Source: Fumia xinanensis (GTDB lineage: Bacteria; Bacillota; Clostridia; Oscillospirales; Ruminococcaceae). Taken from it: 64,000 bases of DNA. The stretch is taken from assembly GCF_014384905.1 (NCBI RefSeq), contig NZ_JACRSV010000003.1, forward strand, positions 186,001-250,000, given 5' to 3'. Shown one piece after another: positions 42,445-51,215 of this stretch. Made by a program: the position numbers and the translations under genes. The notes under the pieces were generated by a model that was given only the letters and a program-made list of their open reading frames with translations, was not told the DNA's origin and made no database searches. Numbering within the stretch: position 1 is the first letter of the stretch; every line of letters begins with the position of its first letter.

Positions 42445-43322
42445 CATATCATTTTCCATAGGAGACGATTTTCTTTAAACTCAGCAGATAATTTGCCATC
42501 GTCGTAGAGCCAGGATAGATAGGAGCGCACCGTGCTGCCTACCAATGCATATTGTTCAAAATTCATTGTCAACTGGTAATGGTCAAATAGATTTTTTAAA
42601 AGCTCCTCAAAAGCAATCGGTGTTCTGCAAAACAAAAGGATCTGGTTTGCGACTTCCTCCACTTTGTTTCGATTGAGTGCAGTTAAAGCACCGATGTCGT
42701 TTGTTGCTTCCGCATGAGCCGGAACAAACCATTTTGCCTCCATCTGTTCTACGATGGTAAGAGTTTCAAGATAGGCTTTTACATCATAAATAAAAGGAAT
42801 GTGATATTTTTCAAGTACTGTTTTACTGGAGAGGCAGTCGGCAATAAAACAAACATCATCAGAGGTACGGACACCGATCATGTTCAGAAAATGCCCAGGT
42901 AGCCGGAAATACGAAAGCCCGTCCGGCAGCCCGTCGTCTACCGTCCCCGAAGGTTCACTGACCGGAGCAATCATAAATTTACCTCGTAGCTCTCTGCATG
43001 GATAACCTCCATAAATAAGGGATGGCTCCATGTGAGGGTAGCGAATGAAAGCATTTTCCAAACCGGTAGAAAGAATCCGGCAGCCAGTTTTTTCCTGCAG
43101 AAAGCGGTTGCCCCCGATGTGGTCGGCATTGGAGTGGGTATTGATGATGAGGGCTAATTTCCAATGATGCTCTTCTAAAATTTTGTTGACCTTTTTTCCG
43201 GCGTCTTTGTCGTTTCCGCTGTCGATGAGGCACACATGGCCCTCATCCAGCAGGAAAAGGCCCATTTTGGCGGGACTGTTGATATAATAGGTGCGTTCCC
43301 CCACTGAAATCAGTTCGTACAT
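42444..43322 (-). CDS. MBL-fold metallohydrolase with altered metal motif
   Basis: A 292-residue metallo-beta-lactamase-fold protein. The HxHxDH box reads THSNADHIGG (about residues 62-71), so the second histidine is asparagine; later ligands in RLPGHFLNMIG, CFIADCLS and FVPAHAEA are present. A C-terminal helical extension (about 205-292) resembles a winged helix. The start at 43322 has GGGAGGAAA upstream. Probable hydrolase of small molecules; the loss of one zinc ligand may change metal content. Substrate unknown. Confidence 0.82.
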   Translation of the reverse strand: MYELISVGERTYYINSPAKMGLFLLDEGHVCLIDSGNDKDAGKKVNKILEEHHWKLALIINTHSNADHIGGNRFLQEKTGCRILSTGLENAFIRYPHMEPSLIYGGYPCRELRGKFMIAPVSEPSGTVDDGLPDGLSYFRLPGHFLNMIGVRTSDDVCFIADCLSSKTVLEKYHIPFIYDVKAYLETLTIVEQMEAKWFVPAHAEATNDIGALTALNRNKVEEVANQILLFCRTPIAFEELLKNLFDHYQLTMNFEQYALVGSTVRSYLSWLYDDGKLSAEFKENRLLWKMI

Positions 43323-43454
43323 ATGGATTTCCTCCCTCTTGCTAAAATACCGTACGGAACCTTTTGCTTTTTTACTGCCTTTTACAAAGCAAATGGCAAA
43401 AAATAGTTGCAGTCTGTATTGCGGATTGTATATGCCAATACCATCAGGCATGCT

Positions 43455-43473
43455 GCGGGCATAAAATGCCCGC
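43455..43473. repeat. Perfect hairpin in intergenic region
   Basis: GCGGGCAT (43455-43462), AAA, ATGCCCGC (43466-43473) between the MBL gene and the 53-residue protein gene; no adjoining T-run on the minus strand. Confidence 0.4.
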
Positions 43474-43574
43474 TAATATACTATTTTTTATTACAAGAGG
43501 GAAATCGGAGATTTTCTACCTTGAATGTAACAAAAAATAGCAGAGGACGTACCCACTGTAGTTGAGTAGAATGG

Positions 43575-43736
43575 CTATTTTTTATAAACTACGGCAACGC
43601 ACATGCCGGCAATGCCGCCTAAGGGCAGAAAAAGTCCCATATTATGAAACAATAAACCCAAGATAAGTCCGACAACGATTCCTCCGCCCAGCCCGGCGAC
43701 GAGACGCATAACCTGCGGGCGTTCCCACTTTTTCAT
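43575..43736 (-). CDS. Small glycine-rich membrane protein (53 residues)
   Basis: A short ORF beginning MKKWERPQVMRLVAGLGGG with GGGGA 6 nt before the ATG. After a basic amphipathic start come two hydrophobic stretches (about residues 11-29 and 34-50) separated by HNM, the first rich in glycine like a glycine-zipper transmembrane helix; it ends VAVVYKK. No family recognised. A possible promoter lies at 43915-43943. It stands alone between the MBL gene and the Gfo/Idh/MocA cluster. Confidence 0.65.
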   Translation of the reverse strand: MKKWERPQVMRLVAGLGGGIVVGLILGLLFHNMGLFLPLGGIAGMCVAVVYKK

Positions 43737-43914
43737 AGAAATCCCCATTCCATATTTATTTTGCTGTAGTTCCCAGCATTCACTGCAAATTTGAGCCTTC
43801 CTTTAGATGACAGAAAAAACCTATGATTAGTATATTTTAATTTTCAGATTGCTTGCTCGTCCCTCAACCTAATCAATATTTATCCATCTAGTCAAATGAT
43901 TATTGATGTCTTTT

Positions 43915-43943
43915 ATTCTACCACACTGCAAAGGTCCTTGCAA
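43915..43943 (-). promoter_or_regulatory. Possible promoter of the 53-residue protein gene
   Basis: TTGCAA (43938-43943) and TAGAAT (43915-43920), 17 bp apart on the minus strand. Confidence 0.4.
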
Positions 43944-43990
43944 CCGCCCTAAAAGTCAAATCAGGACAAAAAAATAGGCAAATAGGAGCC

Positions 43991-44019
43991 TTGTACCACT
44001 TGCAGTTTTATACTATACT
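43991..44019 (+). promoter_or_regulatory. Promoter of the first Gfo/Idh/MocA operon
   Basis: TTGTAC (43991-43996) and TATACT (44014-44019), spacer 17 bp. Confidence 0.6.
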
Positions 44020-44079
44020 TTGAATGAATTCGTATCCCTAATAATCTTCTATACCAACATTTTGAAAGGGGCCTTTGTT

Positions 44080-45144
44080 ATGGCTAAAATCAAAGTTGCC
44101 ATTATTGGCTGCGGCACTATTGCAACCAACGCACACATTCCATCCTACCTGAACAACCCAGACGTGGAAATCAAGTATTTTTGTGATATCATTCCGGAGA
44201 GAGCCGAGGAAAAAGTGAAAAAGCACGGAGTCGGCACCGCTGTCGTAGACTACCACGATATCTTAAATGACGACGAAGTACAGGCGGTATCCGTGTGTAC
44301 TCCAAACAATTTACATAACCAGATTTCCATTGACTTTTTGCGTGCGGGCAAAAATGTGCTCTGTGAAAAACCTGCGGCCCGCACTTATGCAGAGGCTCTG
44401 GAAATGCAGAAAGTCCAGCATGAAACCGGTAAGGTGCTAAACATCGGTGTCGTCAACCGCTTTAACACCAGTGTCAACATGATTAAAGATATGATTGACA
44501 GAGGAGACTTGGGTGAAGTATACCACGTATACGCCAGTTTCCGGGCTCACCGTTCCATTCCTGGATTGGGCGGAATGTTTACCACCAAAGAAATTTCCGG
44601 CGGCGGCGTTTTGATCGATTGGGGCGTTCATTATCTCGATTTGATTATGTATTGTTTGGGGGATCCTCAGCCTCTCACCGTTTCTGGTGAGGCTTACTGC
44701 AAATTGGGACGCAACATTCCGGAGTATTCTTATATCAGCATGTGGGCCAGCGAACCCGATCCCAATGGGACGTATGACGTTGATGACTTTATCACCGGCA
44801 TGGTCCGCACCGAAGGCCCCACCATCACATTAAACGGAGCCTGGGCCCAAAATATTGGTGAAGACGAGTGCTATGTCGACTTCATCGGTGACAAAGCAGG
44901 TATCCGGCTCCAATATGGCTCCACCTTTAAAATTTACTCGGCCAAGGGCAAATCCCTCTATGAAATTATCCCCAACTACAAAATGGAAGACGCTTTCCAA
45001 AATGAAATCAATGCCTTTATCCGCTGCATTCAGACCGGCGAGAAGCTTCCCTCCCACATTGACACCGTTGCCATTACTGCAAAGATGATGCAAGGCCTTT
45101 ACGATTCGTCAGAAGCTCACAAGGAAGTTTCTTTCTTGGACTAG
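44080..45144 (+). CDS. Gfo/Idh/MocA family oxidoreductase
   Basis: A 354-residue NAD(P)-dependent sugar dehydrogenase-type protein. The nucleotide loop GCGTIATNAH lies at residues 9-18, the EKP motif in NVLCEKPAAR near 92, and GGGVLIDWGVHYLDL near 175 contains the catalytic histidine region. It would oxidise a sugar or cyclitol; the substrate is not readable. ATG 44080 has GAAAGGGG upstream. It overlaps functionally with the next gene (15-bp gap), and an AraC regulator follows. Confidence 0.88.
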   Translation: MAKIKVAIIGCGTIATNAHIPSYLNNPDVEIKYFCDIIPERAEEKVKKHGVGTAVVDYHDILNDDEVQAVSVCTPNNLHNQISIDFLRAGKNVLCEKPAARTYAEALEMQKVQHETGKVLNIGVVNRFNTSVNMIKDMIDRGDLGEVYHVYASFRAHRSIPGLGGMFTTKEISGGGVLIDWGVHYLDLIMYCLGDPQPLTVSGEAYCKLGRNIPEYSYISMWASEPDPNGTYDVDDFITGMVRTEGPTITLNGAWAQNIGEDECYVDFIGDKAGIRLQYGSTFKIYSAKGKSLYEIIPNYKMEDAFQNEINAFIRCIQTGEKLPSHIDTVAITAKMMQGLYDSSEAHKEVSFLD

Positions 45145-45159
45145 GAGGAGATGGCGCTT

Positions 45160-45996
45160 ATGAAAAAAATTGGCATCATCGACTATTTTCTGGATGAGTG
45201 GCATGCGAACCACCTGCCTCAGTGGATTCACGACGAATCAAAGGGTGGGTATGAAGTCGCTTTTGCGTATGGAAAAATAGACGCACCGCAGGGCCTAAGC
45301 TCTGAGGATTGGTGCAAAAAGTTTGGCGTTGAACATTGTAAGACTATTGAGAAAGTCATTGCTCAGAGCGACGTGCTCATGGTGCTGTCTCCGGACAATC
45401 CAGAGATGCACTGGGAACTCTGCCAACTCCCTCTTCGCAGCGGAAAACCCACATACGTGGACAAAACTTTTGCCCCGGACTATAAGACCGCTGAGGCACT
45501 GTTCCAATTGGCTGAGCAGTACCACACTCCGATGTTTTCTACTTCTGCCCTCCGTTTTACCAAAGAACTGGACGGTATTTCTAAAGAGGGAATCCGCACT
45601 TTAGCCACTACGGGTCCCGGCGTAATTTCCAATTATGCAATTCATCAATTGGAAATGATTGTCCAGCTCATGGGAACAAAGGCTGAGCGGGTAATGTTTA
45701 TGGGCACCGAGAACTGCCCCCAGTTCATTATTCAGTTTGCGGGGAACCGCTCTGCTGTAATGGGCCAGTACGGCTGGGACTGTCCTTTTAGTGTACGTGC
45801 TGCCAAAGATGACGGAACGTTTATCAATATTCCTTCCTGCTCTGAATATTTTGAACGGTTTGTTCCTGCGTTGCTCCAGTTTTTTGATACAGCCCAGCCT
45901 CCAGTTCCAGAAGAAGAAACCATTTTGATTGCCAAACTCCGTGAATTTGGCATCAATGCTGTCAACTGGCCTGGCACTTGGGTGCATTTATCTTAA
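45160..45996 (+). CDS. Short divergent Gfo/Idh/MocA-like protein
   Basis: A 278-residue relative of the Gfo/Idh/MocA group. The usual GxGxxG loop is not present (the start reads KKIGIIDYFLDEWHAN) and the EKP motif becomes YVDKTFAPD (near 102). The C-terminal domain is shortened and ends in NWPGTWVHLS. It may bind a different cofactor or form a heteromer with the preceding protein. AGGAGG lies 11 nt before ATG 45160 and only 2 nt before ATG 45151. Terminator follows. Confidence 0.78.
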   Translation: MKKIGIIDYFLDEWHANHLPQWIHDESKGGYEVAFAYGKIDAPQGLSSEDWCKKFGVEHCKTIEKVIAQSDVLMVLSPDNPEMHWELCQLPLRSGKPTYVDKTFAPDYKTAEALFQLAEQYHTPMFSTSALRFTKELDGISKEGIRTLATTGPGVISNYAIHQLEMIVQLMGTKAERVMFMGTENCPQFIIQFAGNRSAVMGQYGWDCPFSVRAAKDDGTFINIPSCSEYFERFVPALLQFFDTAQPPVPEEETILIAKLREFGINAVNWPGTWVHLS

Positions 45997-46015
45997 AATT
46001 TCGTAAATTTCATTG

Positions 46016-46044
46016 AAAAGGTCTGGAATTTCCAGGCCTTTTTT
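46016..46044 (+). terminator. Terminator of the first Gfo/Idh/MocA operon
   Basis: Stem AAGGTCTGG/CCAGGCCTT with G-U pairing (46018-46040 core) followed by TTTTTT. Confidence 0.82.
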
Positions 46045-46045
46045 C

Positions 46046-46075
46046 TTGCCTGTCCACTATGTAATATGGTATGAT
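46046..46075 (+). promoter_or_regulatory. Promoter of the AraC regulator gene
   Basis: TTGCCT (46046-46051) and TATGAT (46070-46075), spacer 18 bp. Confidence 0.45.
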
Positions 46076-46118
46076 AAGAAAAAGATTTATTTGGTGCGCT
46101 GGGGCGGGAGGCCGCATT

Positions 46119-47015
46119 ATGGATAAAAAATCTATGGAATACGGAAAGCAGTTTCACTGTAGCTTTGATATTTTCGAAAATCCCAAAAAATTTGATATCC
46201 TTACCATGTATCAATGCGGAGAAATGAGCTGTGAACCGGGTTATACCGTTCTAGGCCATAAACAGTTTTGTTATGAGTTGAGTTGTTTTATCGGCGGAGA
46301 GGGATATAATTATCGGGATGGCAAAAAATATCCTGTAAAAGAGGGGGACATTTTTATCAATGTTCCCGGAGATTTTCATACAATCGTGTCGTCGGATACT
46401 GCGCCACTTCGTTTTCTTTATATGGGATGGAAATTTTCCGCTGAGGTGGCTGAGCATTTTCTGCCCATTTTGGAGTTTTTTGAGAAGCCGATGGAAAAAC
46501 CGTTGATGCAGGATCGCTTAGGCATATCTTTCTATCTTTCCAAACTGGTTAATGAGTTTTATAACGGTACGGATTTTTCGGAAGAAATGGTCAATGCCTA
46601 TGTTTTCCAGATTCTCTGCCTGCTTTACCGCACCTGGCAGTTACCGGGGCGTCCTGTTGAGCCTTCCCGTAAAGGAATTAGTGTTGGCGGGACAGTATAC
46701 CGGGTTATCCAGTATGTCGACAACAACATTTACGATATCGATAATGTCGGCACCATCTGCCGAGATCTCTGCTATAGCTCCAGTTATCTTTCCCGAGTCT
46801 TCCATGCCCGTACCGGTATGACACTGCAGCACTACCTGAACGAGAAAAAAATTGAAAACGCCGTAGAGCTGATTAAAAGCAGCGGACTGTCGATGACTGA
46901 AATTGCAGAAAAGCTTCATTTTGATTCTGTACAGTCCTTCAGCCGGATTTTTAAACGGATCGCGGGTGTCTCCCCCTCACAATATGCCCGGGATTTGGAG
47001 GAGCGGCAGGATTGA
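46119..47015 (+). CDS. AraC family transcriptional regulator
   Basis: A 298-residue regulator with an N-terminal cupin-like sensor (about 25-150; EGDIFINVPGDFHTI is typical) and a C-terminal double HTH (about 195-295; GTICRDLCYSSSYLSRVFHA and SMTEIAEKLHFDSVQSFSRI). ATG 46119 has GGGAGG upstream. Its position after the Gfo/Idh/MocA pair suggests that it activates sugar-catabolic genes nearby; the effector is unknown. Confidence 0.92.
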   Translation: MDKKSMEYGKQFHCSFDIFENPKKFDILTMYQCGEMSCEPGYTVLGHKQFCYELSCFIGGEGYNYRDGKKYPVKEGDIFINVPGDFHTIVSSDTAPLRFLYMGWKFSAEVAEHFLPILEFFEKPMEKPLMQDRLGISFYLSKLVNEFYNGTDFSEEMVNAYVFQILCLLYRTWQLPGRPVEPSRKGISVGGTVYRVIQYVDNNIYDIDNVGTICRDLCYSSSYLSRVFHARTGMTLQHYLNEKKIENAVELIKSSGLSMTEIAEKLHFDSVQSFSRIFKRIAGVSPSQYARDLEERQD

Positions 47016-47040
47016 AAATGCAATTGTGCTGTGCTATACT
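47012..47040 (+). promoter_or_regulatory. Promoter of the LCP gene
   Basis: TTGAAA (47012-47017) and TATACT (47035-47040), spacer 17 bp. Confidence 0.65.
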
Positions 47041-47081
47041 AAAAAAGCCTATTTAAAACATCATAAAAGGATCGTGATTTT

Positions 47082-48173
47082 ATGCCAGCAAAAAAGCGCA
47101 GACGGCGGCTGAAAGTAAAAAATATCGTGGTGGCTTTTCTGTTGATGTGCGTCCTTGCCGGCGTTGCCTGTGCTGTGATTTACTTCGTGCAGATTTTTCA
47201 ATATAGATACCGGGAATTAAATCCTGATAATTTAGGGCTTTCCTCCAGCGGAGAGCAGCTTAACGATGATAAAAATGATCATTCCATCACCAATATCGCC
47301 CTCTTTGGCGTAGATGAGCGTGAGGGTGAAACCGCCTTTCGTTCCGACGCAATCATGGTGCTTACGGTGGACAAGCAAAACAACAAATTGAAGCTCTCTA
47401 CAGTGATGAGGGACAGCTACGTTCCCATCGATGACCACGGAAAAGACAAAATTGCCCATGCTTATTTTTATGGGGGCCCGGAGTTGGCGGTCAAGACTTT
47501 GAACCAGAATTTTGATTTGAATATCCGAGAGTATGCCACGGTGAATTTCAACCAGATGGCACAGATAGTGGATTCGGTGGGCGGCGTCGACATTGAACTC
47601 TCTGAGGCGGAGCGCAAGGATGCCAATCGGAGCATCTGGGAACAATCGGAGGTGGCGGGCCTTCCGCCGGACTACATCGGTTCCGCCGGGCTTCAGACCT
47701 TAAACGGCACTCAGGCGGTGGCTTATGCCCGCATTCGTTATGTTGGTAACGCGGATTTTCAGCGCACCAGCCGTCAGCGGGAAGTTTTGCGGCAGATATT
47801 TGAGAAAGTGAAAAAAATGAACCCCCTGGATTATCCTGGCTTTGCCAAAAAGCTTCTCCCCTGTATCGAGACGTCGCTCAGTATCGGTGAAATTATGGAT
47901 TTGGGCGGGATCATGCTGCGGGATGTCACTTTTGAGGAAATGCGGTTTCCCGACAGCAGAGATTTGATCGGAAAAGACGGGACCATCCGGGTTAACGGTA
48001 CTGATTATCTCAACTTGGACATTGAACTGACCAAGGATCATATGCATCAGTTTATCTTTGACGACGAAGATCCATTTGCAGAGCGTAATGAGCCGGATAC
48101 GTCCTCTGGCAGCGGTTCCCAACAAGGGCAAAAATCGAATGTTGGCAATAAAAAAACACAAAGCGCCGGATAA
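47082..48173 (+). CDS. LytR-CpsA-Psr family wall-polymer transferase
   Basis: A 363-residue membrane-anchored LCP enzyme that attaches teichoic-acid-like or capsular polymers to peptidoglycan. After a basic N-terminus comes one transmembrane helix (about 14-36), then the LCP domain (about 75-245) with the arginine/aspartate motifs FRSDAIMVLTVD, STVMRDSYVPI, and YARIRYVGNADFQRTSRQ. The C-terminal tail is low-complexity, rich in Ser/Gly/Gln. It has its own promoter and terminator. Confidence 0.94.
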   Translation: MPAKKRRRRLKVKNIVVAFLLMCVLAGVACAVIYFVQIFQYRYRELNPDNLGLSSSGEQLNDDKNDHSITNIALFGVDEREGETAFRSDAIMVLTVDKQNNKLKLSTVMRDSYVPIDDHGKDKIAHAYFYGGPELAVKTLNQNFDLNIREYATVNFNQMAQIVDSVGGVDIELSEAERKDANRSIWEQSEVAGLPPDYIGSAGLQTLNGTQAVAYARIRYVGNADFQRTSRQREVLRQIFEKVKKMNPLDYPGFAKKLLPCIETSLSIGEIMDLGGIMLRDVTFEEMRFPDSRDLIGKDGTIRVNGTDYLNLDIELTKDHMHQFIFDDEDPFAERNEPDTSSGSGSQQGQKSNVGNKKTQSAG

Positions 48174-48187
48174 ACCTGGCGCTTTTC
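48160..48187 (+). terminator. Terminator of the LCP gene
   Basis: Stem AAAGCGCC/GGCGCTTT (48160-48167, 48178-48185) followed by TTTTC; the A-rich other side may also serve the convergent prmA. Confidence 0.8.
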
Positions 48188-48199
48188 TTGATTCGATAT

Positions 48200-49177
48200 T
48201 TATAGGTGTTCTTTAAGCCTGCAGATTGCGGCGACCCAGTCGTTGTCTTCCCGCAATTCTTCAACGGAAAAGCCCACAGCTTCCAACTGATCTGTTACCT
48301 CATGGGCGCGGCTTTGGATAATTCCGGAGACGATCAACAGGCCATCTTCCTTGATAAAGCGTTGGAACAGCGGGGCCATTGCGATAATAACATCAGCTAC
48401 AATGTTAGCGACGATAATGTCATAAGGCCTTTGGCCGATGGTATCCGCTAGGACGGTGTCTTCCAAAATATTGCCGCAGTATACGGTGAAATTTTCCTTG
48501 TCGACGCTGTTAAGTGCAGCATTTTCATGGGAGATTTTGGTGGCGAGCTGGTCGATGTCGATAGCAGTGACAGTATTCGCTCCCAGCAGTAGCGCCGCAA
48601 TAGACAAAATACCGCTGCCGCAGCCCATGTCCAGTACATCTTTCCCAGATGGGGACAATTCATCCAACATGGTCAGGCAGAGTCGGGTAGTGTGGTGTCC
48701 CCCAGTTCCAAAGGCCATTCCCGGGTTGAGGCGAAGAATTTTTTGACCGTCTTTCCCTTGGAAATCCTCCCATTCGGGAACAATTACCAAACGGTCGCTG
48801 ATGGAAATGGGATGGTAATATTTTTTCCAGGCAGTCTCCCACTCCTCTTCCTCTTTATAGACGATACTGGTTTGAAGCGTCCCTAAATCAAAATCGTAGT
48901 CCTTTTGGAGATACTGGAGATCTGCCTTAATTTGATTTAGGATTTCAAACCCCTGGGGATTATCCGCCAGATAAAATTTTATTTTGGTGGTGCAATGCTG
49001 CATCTTCATCAGTTCTTCATCCACATAGTCCCAGTGTATGGTAGTGTCGTTTAGGAAGGCATTAAAATCGTCTGCATCTTCGATCATGACGCAGTTTACG
49101 CCGTGAACCATGAGAAAACCGGTTAGAATTTCGATTCCCTGGGTGGAGGTTTCAATGCTTACTTCTGCCCAATTCAT
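48200..49177 (-). CDS. prmA: Ribosomal protein L11 methyltransferase
   Basis: SAM-dependent methyltransferase that trimethylates L11. The 325-residue protein has an N-terminal substrate domain starting MNWAEVSIETSTQGIE and a class I methyltransferase domain with VLDMGCGSGILSIAALLLGA near residue 185 and IIVANIVADVI near 255. It has its own promoter at 49209-49237. Confidence 0.94.
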   Translation of the reverse strand: MNWAEVSIETSTQGIEILTGFLMVHGVNCVMIEDADDFNAFLNDTTIHWDYVDEELMKMQHCTTKIKFYLADNPQGFEILNQIKADLQYLQKDYDFDLGTLQTSIVYKEEEEWETAWKKYYHPISISDRLVIVPEWEDFQGKDGQKILRLNPGMAFGTGGHHTTRLCLTMLDELSPSGKDVLDMGCGSGILSIAALLLGANTVTAIDIDQLATKISHENAALNSVDKENFTVYCGNILEDTVLADTIGQRPYDIIVANIVADVIIAMAPLFQRFIKEDGLLIVSGIIQSRAHEVTDQLEAVGFSVEELREDNDWVAAICRLKEHL

Positions 49178-49208
49178 TATAAGTCTCCTTTTTTATTTCA
49201 TTGTGATT

Positions 49209-49237
49209 ATCATACCAGAAAAGGCTGAGAAGTACAA
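49209..49237 (-). promoter_or_regulatory. Promoter of prmA
   Basis: TTGTAC (49232-49237) and TATGAT (49209-49214), spacer 17 bp, minus strand. Confidence 0.5.
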
Positions 49238-49360
49238 GAAAAAGCCGCATTTTTACTCATTCGAGTTTTGGTTATTCATTACAGCGGCATCGTTAATTTT
49301 TTCACGGAAATTTTGTGGATTGTTACTGAATAATTCGAAAAATTTTTGCGGATTTGGCAA

Positions 49361-49389
49361 TTGCGGTTTGGGGGATACTTGTGTATAAT
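49361..49389 (+). promoter_or_regulatory. Promoter of the isomerase/Gfo-Idh-MocA operon
   Basis: TTGCGG (49361-49366) and TATAAT (49384-49389), spacer 17 bp. Confidence 0.65.
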
Positions 49390-49402
49390 GAAATCGATTA
49401 CA
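49389..49402 (+). promoter_or_regulatory. cre/LacI-type operator
   Basis: TGAAATCGATTACA fits the CcpA site consensus TGWAANCGNTNWCA at every position and touches the -10 box, so it should repress the sugar isomerase operon. A dedicated LacI regulator could use it as well. Confidence 0.7.
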
Positions 49403-49422
49403 AAAGATCAGGAGGCATTGCA

Positions 49423-50145
49423 ATGGAATATGGTATTCAGATGTTTAGCTTGCGGGACGTATTCTGTACTGACATGGAAAAAGCATTGAAAGTAGCCAGT
49501 GAAATTGGCTATCGGGCAGTTGAATTTGCTCAGTTTGGGGATTGTACTTCTTCCCAAATCAAAGAGTGGCTGCACAAGTACAATTTAGCCCCATGGAGTT
49601 CCCACATTATGCTGGAAGACTTGCAAACAAATTTTGAAAAGACGGTAGCCTTTCATAAGGAAATTGGATGCACCGATCTGGCTATCTGTTGCGTATGCCG
49701 GGATAGCAAAGAGCAGGTGGAAGCCGCTGTAAATGGTATTAATGAGATGATTCCGAAGCTGGAGGCGGAGGGAATGTCTCTCCATTTCCACAACCACTAC
49801 TGGGATCACAATCCCAACCGGGACAGTGTGATAAACTTTTACGAATTGGTCACCCGCACCAATATTCAGTTTGAACTCGATACTTACTGGCTTTTCGTGG
49901 CTGGCCTCGACCCCATTGTTTTCCTGGAAAAGCTTGGGGACCGCGTGTCATTTATCCATTTAAAGGATGGTGAGGGTGGTTTTAATGGCTTATCTTTGGG
50001 AAAAGGTGCTGCTCCCGTTGAAAAAGTTTACAAAAAAGCAAAGGAACTGGGAATACGTATAATTGTGGAAAGCGAAGGTTGCAATCCCACAGGGCCTGAT
50101 GAAATAAAACGTTGCTACGATTATTTAATGGGCATTGCCCAATAG
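49423..50145 (+). CDS. Sugar phosphate isomerase/epimerase (xylose-isomerase-like TIM barrel)
   Basis: A 240-residue AP-endonuclease-2/xylose-isomerase-like barrel protein. It shows GYRAVEFAQFG near residue 27, LHFHNHYWDHNP near 122 and the metal-site FELDTYW near 148, FIHLKDGEG near 178 and IIVESEG near 211. Such proteins isomerise or epimerise sugars and inososes. ATG 49423 has AGGAGG 8 nt upstream. It forms an operon with the next Gfo/Idh/MocA gene (11-bp gap) under a cre-like site. Confidence 0.88.
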   Translation: MEYGIQMFSLRDVFCTDMEKALKVASEIGYRAVEFAQFGDCTSSQIKEWLHKYNLAPWSSHIMLEDLQTNFEKTVAFHKEIGCTDLAICCVCRDSKEQVEAAVNGINEMIPKLEAEGMSLHFHNHYWDHNPNRDSVINFYELVTRTNIQFELDTYWLFVAGLDPIVFLEKLGDRVSFIHLKDGEGGFNGLSLGKGAAPVEKVYKKAKELGIRIIVESEGCNPTGPDEIKRCYDYLMGIAQ

Positions 50146-50156
50146 GAGGAACACAA

Positions 50157-51203
50157 ATGAAAAAAAATATTGCGGTCATAGGGTACGGCGGTATGGGTGG
50201 CTGGCATGTAGAACACCTTTTGAAAAGCGATGTTGCCAACTTGGCCGGTATTTTCGACATTAAAGAGGAGCGGCAGCAGGCAGCCCGGGATAAGGGCATC
50301 CATGCCTACGATTCTTTGGAGCAGCTTTTAGATGATCCCTCTGTCGACATTGTAACAGTGGCAACTCCTAACGATGTCCACCGTGAAATCGCGGTCAAGG
50401 CGCTGGCCGCGGGGAAAAACGTCATCAGTGAAAAGCCTGTCACTGTCTCTTCCGAAGATCTGCAAGCTATGATCGATGCCGCCAATCAGTATGGAAAACT
50501 GTTTACTGTCCATCAGAACCGCCGCTGGGATGCAGACTTTCTCGCCATGAAGGAGATTTATGAGAGCGGTGTGCTGGGAGACGTATTCAGCATTGAGTCC
50601 CGGGTACACGGCTCCCGCGGTATTCCCGGTGACTGGCGTGGCAAAAAGGAATTTGGCGGCGGAATGATGTTAGACTGGGGCGTTCACCTGATCGATCAGA
50701 TTTTGCAGATGGTCAAGGAAAAGATTGTCTCAATTTATGCTGTGATGGATCATATCACCAACTACGAAGTGGACGACGGGTTCAAAATGAACATTACCTT
50801 CCAAAGCGGCAAGGTAGTCCACGTGGAAGTGGGGACCAGTAACTTTATTAATCTTCCCCGCTGGTATATGCAGGGTACCAATGGAACCGCAATTATCTAT
50901 GATTGGGATTTGAGCGGCAAGATCGTCTGCTGTGAAAACTGGGACGAAAAAGACGTAATCCCCGTCAAAACCGCGGCGGGACTAACAAAAACTATGGCTC
51001 CCAGAAAAGACGATACCATCGTTGAACACTCTGTGCCCCATCCCACGCCGGATGTGCATGACTTCTACCGCAATGTTTGCAAGGCAGTGGACGGGTTAGA
51101 ACCTCAGCTCATCACTCATCCGCAGATGATGCGGGTCATGAAAGTGATGGAGGCCTGCTTCGAGTCTGATAGGCTCCATCAGGTAGTCCCTTTTAAAGAA
51201 TAG
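50157..51203 (+). CDS. Gfo/Idh/MocA family oxidoreductase
   Basis: A 348-residue dehydrogenase with the nucleotide loop IGYGGMGGWHVEH (residues 8-20), the EKP motif in NVISEKPVTV near 92 and GGGMMLDWGVHLIDQI near 168. Coupled with a sugar isomerase, it likely oxidises a sugar or inositol isomer before or after isomerisation. ATG 50157 has AGGAGG upstream. A GC-rich hairpin lacking a T-run follows at 51216-51240. Confidence 0.89.
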   Translation: MKKNIAVIGYGGMGGWHVEHLLKSDVANLAGIFDIKEERQQAARDKGIHAYDSLEQLLDDPSVDIVTVATPNDVHREIAVKALAAGKNVISEKPVTVSSEDLQAMIDAANQYGKLFTVHQNRRWDADFLAMKEIYESGVLGDVFSIESRVHGSRGIPGDWRGKKEFGGGMMLDWGVHLIDQILQMVKEKIVSIYAVMDHITNYEVDDGFKMNITFQSGKVVHVEVGTSNFINLPRWYMQGTNGTAIIYDWDLSGKIVCCENWDEKDVIPVKTAAGLTKTMAPRKDDTIVEHSVPHPTPDVHDFYRNVCKAVDGLEPQLITHPQMMRVMKVMEACFESDRLHQVVPFKE

Positions 51204-51215
51204 CAGAAAAGCTAA

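Larger units (their letters stand above)
43737..44079. other. Intergenic region upstream of the first Gfo/Idh/MocA cluster
   Basis: About 340 bp, AT-rich, holding divergent promoters: plus TTGTAC/TATACT (43991-44019) and a weaker minus TTGCAA/TAGAAT (43915-43943). No further gene was seen. Confidence 0.5.
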
